Positions 63,222 to 64,000 of a stretch of 64,000 bases of DNA are shown here, piece by piece. Position 1 is the first letter of the stretch, and each line of letters begins with the position of its first letter. The notes beneath the pieces are model-generated. The model was not told the DNA's origin, did no database searches, and saw nothing but the letters and a program-made list of their open reading frames with translations. Made by a program: the position numbers and the translations under genes. This DNA comes from Candidatus Sysuiplasma jiujiangense. Its GTDB lineage: Archaea > Thermoplasmatota > Thermoplasmata > Sysuiplasmatales > Sysuiplasmataceae. The stretch spans positions 248,001 to 312,000 of the forward strand of contig JAHEAD010000001.1 of the NCBI GenBank assembly GCA_019721075.1, given 5' to 3'.

Positions 63222-63370
63222 CCCTCCAGCACCTCCTCAATCTTGCTCAGCAGTTCCGCAACCTTCTGCACATACAGCGTTACGATTACAGAGTCAGTTA
63301 ACGTAATCTTCTGGAACCTGCAGGTGTTCTTTGTAGCACGGTTGAATGCAAGGCCGAGTTGCCAATTCAT
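63218..63370 (-). CDS. 50-residue small protein (RATKNT family of this cluster)
   Basis: From the ATG at 63370 (TAGGAG seven bases upstream). The product has a beta-hairpin-like core (RATKNTCRFQK, VIVTLYVQK) and a helical end. Related copies occur at 61573 (frameshifted) and, for the tail only, at 62831. The family resembles short single-stranded-nucleic-acid or antitoxin-like proteins found across archaea, but no function is assigned. Confidence 0.6.
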   Translation of the reverse strand: MNWQLGLAFNRATKNTCRFQKITLTDSVIVTLYVQKVAELLSKIEEVLEG

Positions 63371-63380
63371 AGTTTTACTC

Positions 63381-64000
63381 CTATCTGGTCTTCCCTTCCT
63401 TTGTGGCTTCATCGTTGATTACAACCTGTGAAAGAATCTTAGATAGATACTCCATCAGGGAGACCGTCATTCTGAAACCGAGCAATGCGTCCTGATATGT
63501 CGACAAATAAATTTCTCTATGGGCACCTATCTGTAGGAATTGATCAACCTTCTTCTGAAGATTCCCAATGCTCTCGATCAGATTCTTCTGTGCGCCTACG
63601 ATCTCGAAAATCCGCTCATCCTTTGAGGGTCTACCCTTCTCTGAATCCGACTTCTCGTTGATTGCTTTCTTTAGTTCATTCAGTTTGTTATTTAGATAGG
63701 GGTCAAACCTATCCCAGGAGGCTCTGAGGTCGGTAAGTATGTCTGAGGCGTCTGATTGCGGCCCGAGCAATAGTTTTTCATTGGCACTCTGAACCTTCTC
63801 AAAAACAGTGCTAAATCCTTCTAACTTAGGTCTCTCAATTTCCACAATCCATTTTTCTCCATAGCCAATATCAGCCAGAAATTTTGTCCATTTAGTTTGC
63901 GAAAATGACCACAAACCACCGAGTTGCAACGTTCCTGATGGATTTGGAGAGCCTGATCCTTGCCTTGTGTTGTCTGCACGAACTTCCTCATAGAAGCCCG
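63381..64000 (-). CDS. Partial hypothetical protein continuing beyond the window
   Basis: The frame stays open through 64000, so the start lies to the right of the window; the TTG at 63929 is probably internal. The visible 206 residues include a short linker rich in Ser/Gly/Pro (RQGSGSPNPSGT) and a long coiled-coil-like region with KSDSEKGRPSKDERI. It is transcribed into the minus-strand cluster. No family recognised. Confidence 0.55.
   Translation of the reverse strand, partial: GFYEEVRADNTRQGSGSPNPSGTLQLGGLWSFSQTKWTKFLADIGYGEKWIVEIERPKLEGFSTVFEKVQSANEKLLLGPQSDASDILTDLRASWDRFDPYLNNKLNELKKAINEKSDSEKGRPSKDERIFEIVGAQKNLIESIGNLQKKVDQFLQIGAHREIYLSTYQDALLGFRMTVSLMEYLSKILSQVVINDEATKEGKTR

Larger units (their letters stand above)
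37690..64000. mobile_element. Integrated genetic element (provirus or plasmid-like), right end outside the window
   Basis: From here on, genes for housekeeping functions vanish. In their place are a superfamily 1 helicase, an iteron-like array, overlapping micro-genes, a membrane/secreted protein block with a P-loop ATPase, a serine and a tyrosine recombinase, a restriction-modification pair, two further methyltransferase/HTH genes and many unknowns. The left boundary is approximate (between the MFS gene stop and the first small gene). No tRNA or attachment repeat was seen at the left side; the right junction is not in the window. Confidence 0.75.

Overview
The window is archaeal, and the gene set points to Euryarchaeota, most likely class Thermoplasmata. 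The markers are the FtsY tail, a eukaryote-like signal peptidase, Orc1/Cdc6, TiaS, the small subunit of DNA polymerase D (DP1) and a complete A-type ATP synthase operon. The phylum call rests on gene content; the class call is inference. No rRNA, tRNA or CRISPR array was seen.

Positions 1 to about 37,700 are a normal chromosome backbone. Early genes cover a CoA-thioester operon on the minus strand (acyl-CoA ligase, MaoC hydratase, a thiolase-like protein without the usual nucleophilic cysteine, and a DUF35 Zn-ribbon/OB protein). A separate plus-strand pair encodes a classical thiolase and a 3-hydroxyacyl-CoA dehydrogenase. Next to orc1 lies an AT-rich intergenic stretch bounded by a perfect 25-bp inverted repeat that contains a full mini-ORB motif; I read this as the chromosomal replication origin. 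The A-ATPase operon (20.7-29.1 kb, minus strand) is ordered K-E-C-F-A-B-D-x-H-I, where x is a 57-residue membrane protein, and subunit H has no AUG/GUG/UUG start matching its full length. After DP1, SerB, a rhodanese, DUF2203 and an HxlR/CDGSH divergent pair come two gene-poor, probably decayed stretches and an MFS transporter.

From about 37.7 kb to the end of the window the content is that of an integrated genetic element whose right end is not in view. It starts with a superfamily 1 helicase, a 12-copy iteron-like TGTTCCA array and an unknown 428-residue protein (candidate replication module). Tightly overlapping small genes follow, many encoding Zn-ribbons, then a block of secreted and membrane proteins (42.8-48.6 kb) ending in a P-loop ATPase with a coiled coil and a C-terminal helix-turn-helix. 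This order (replication, membrane proteins, spike-like protein, NTPase) recalls pleomorphic archaeal viruses, but no hallmark gene was recognised. The large spike-like protein has an AT-rich central segment of about 1.2 kb inside GC-richer ends, which looks like a swapped module.

A serine recombinase comes next, then a 5.8-kb island bounded by 163-bp direct repeats. The island carries a tyrosine recombinase, an HNH protein and a restriction-modification pair (Mrr-like nuclease, m4C-type methyltransferase). The last 6 kb hold a solitary Dam-type methyltransferase diverging from a winged-helix protein, and a long minus-strand series of unrecognised genes with duplicated small proteins, possibly a defence or accessory cluster.
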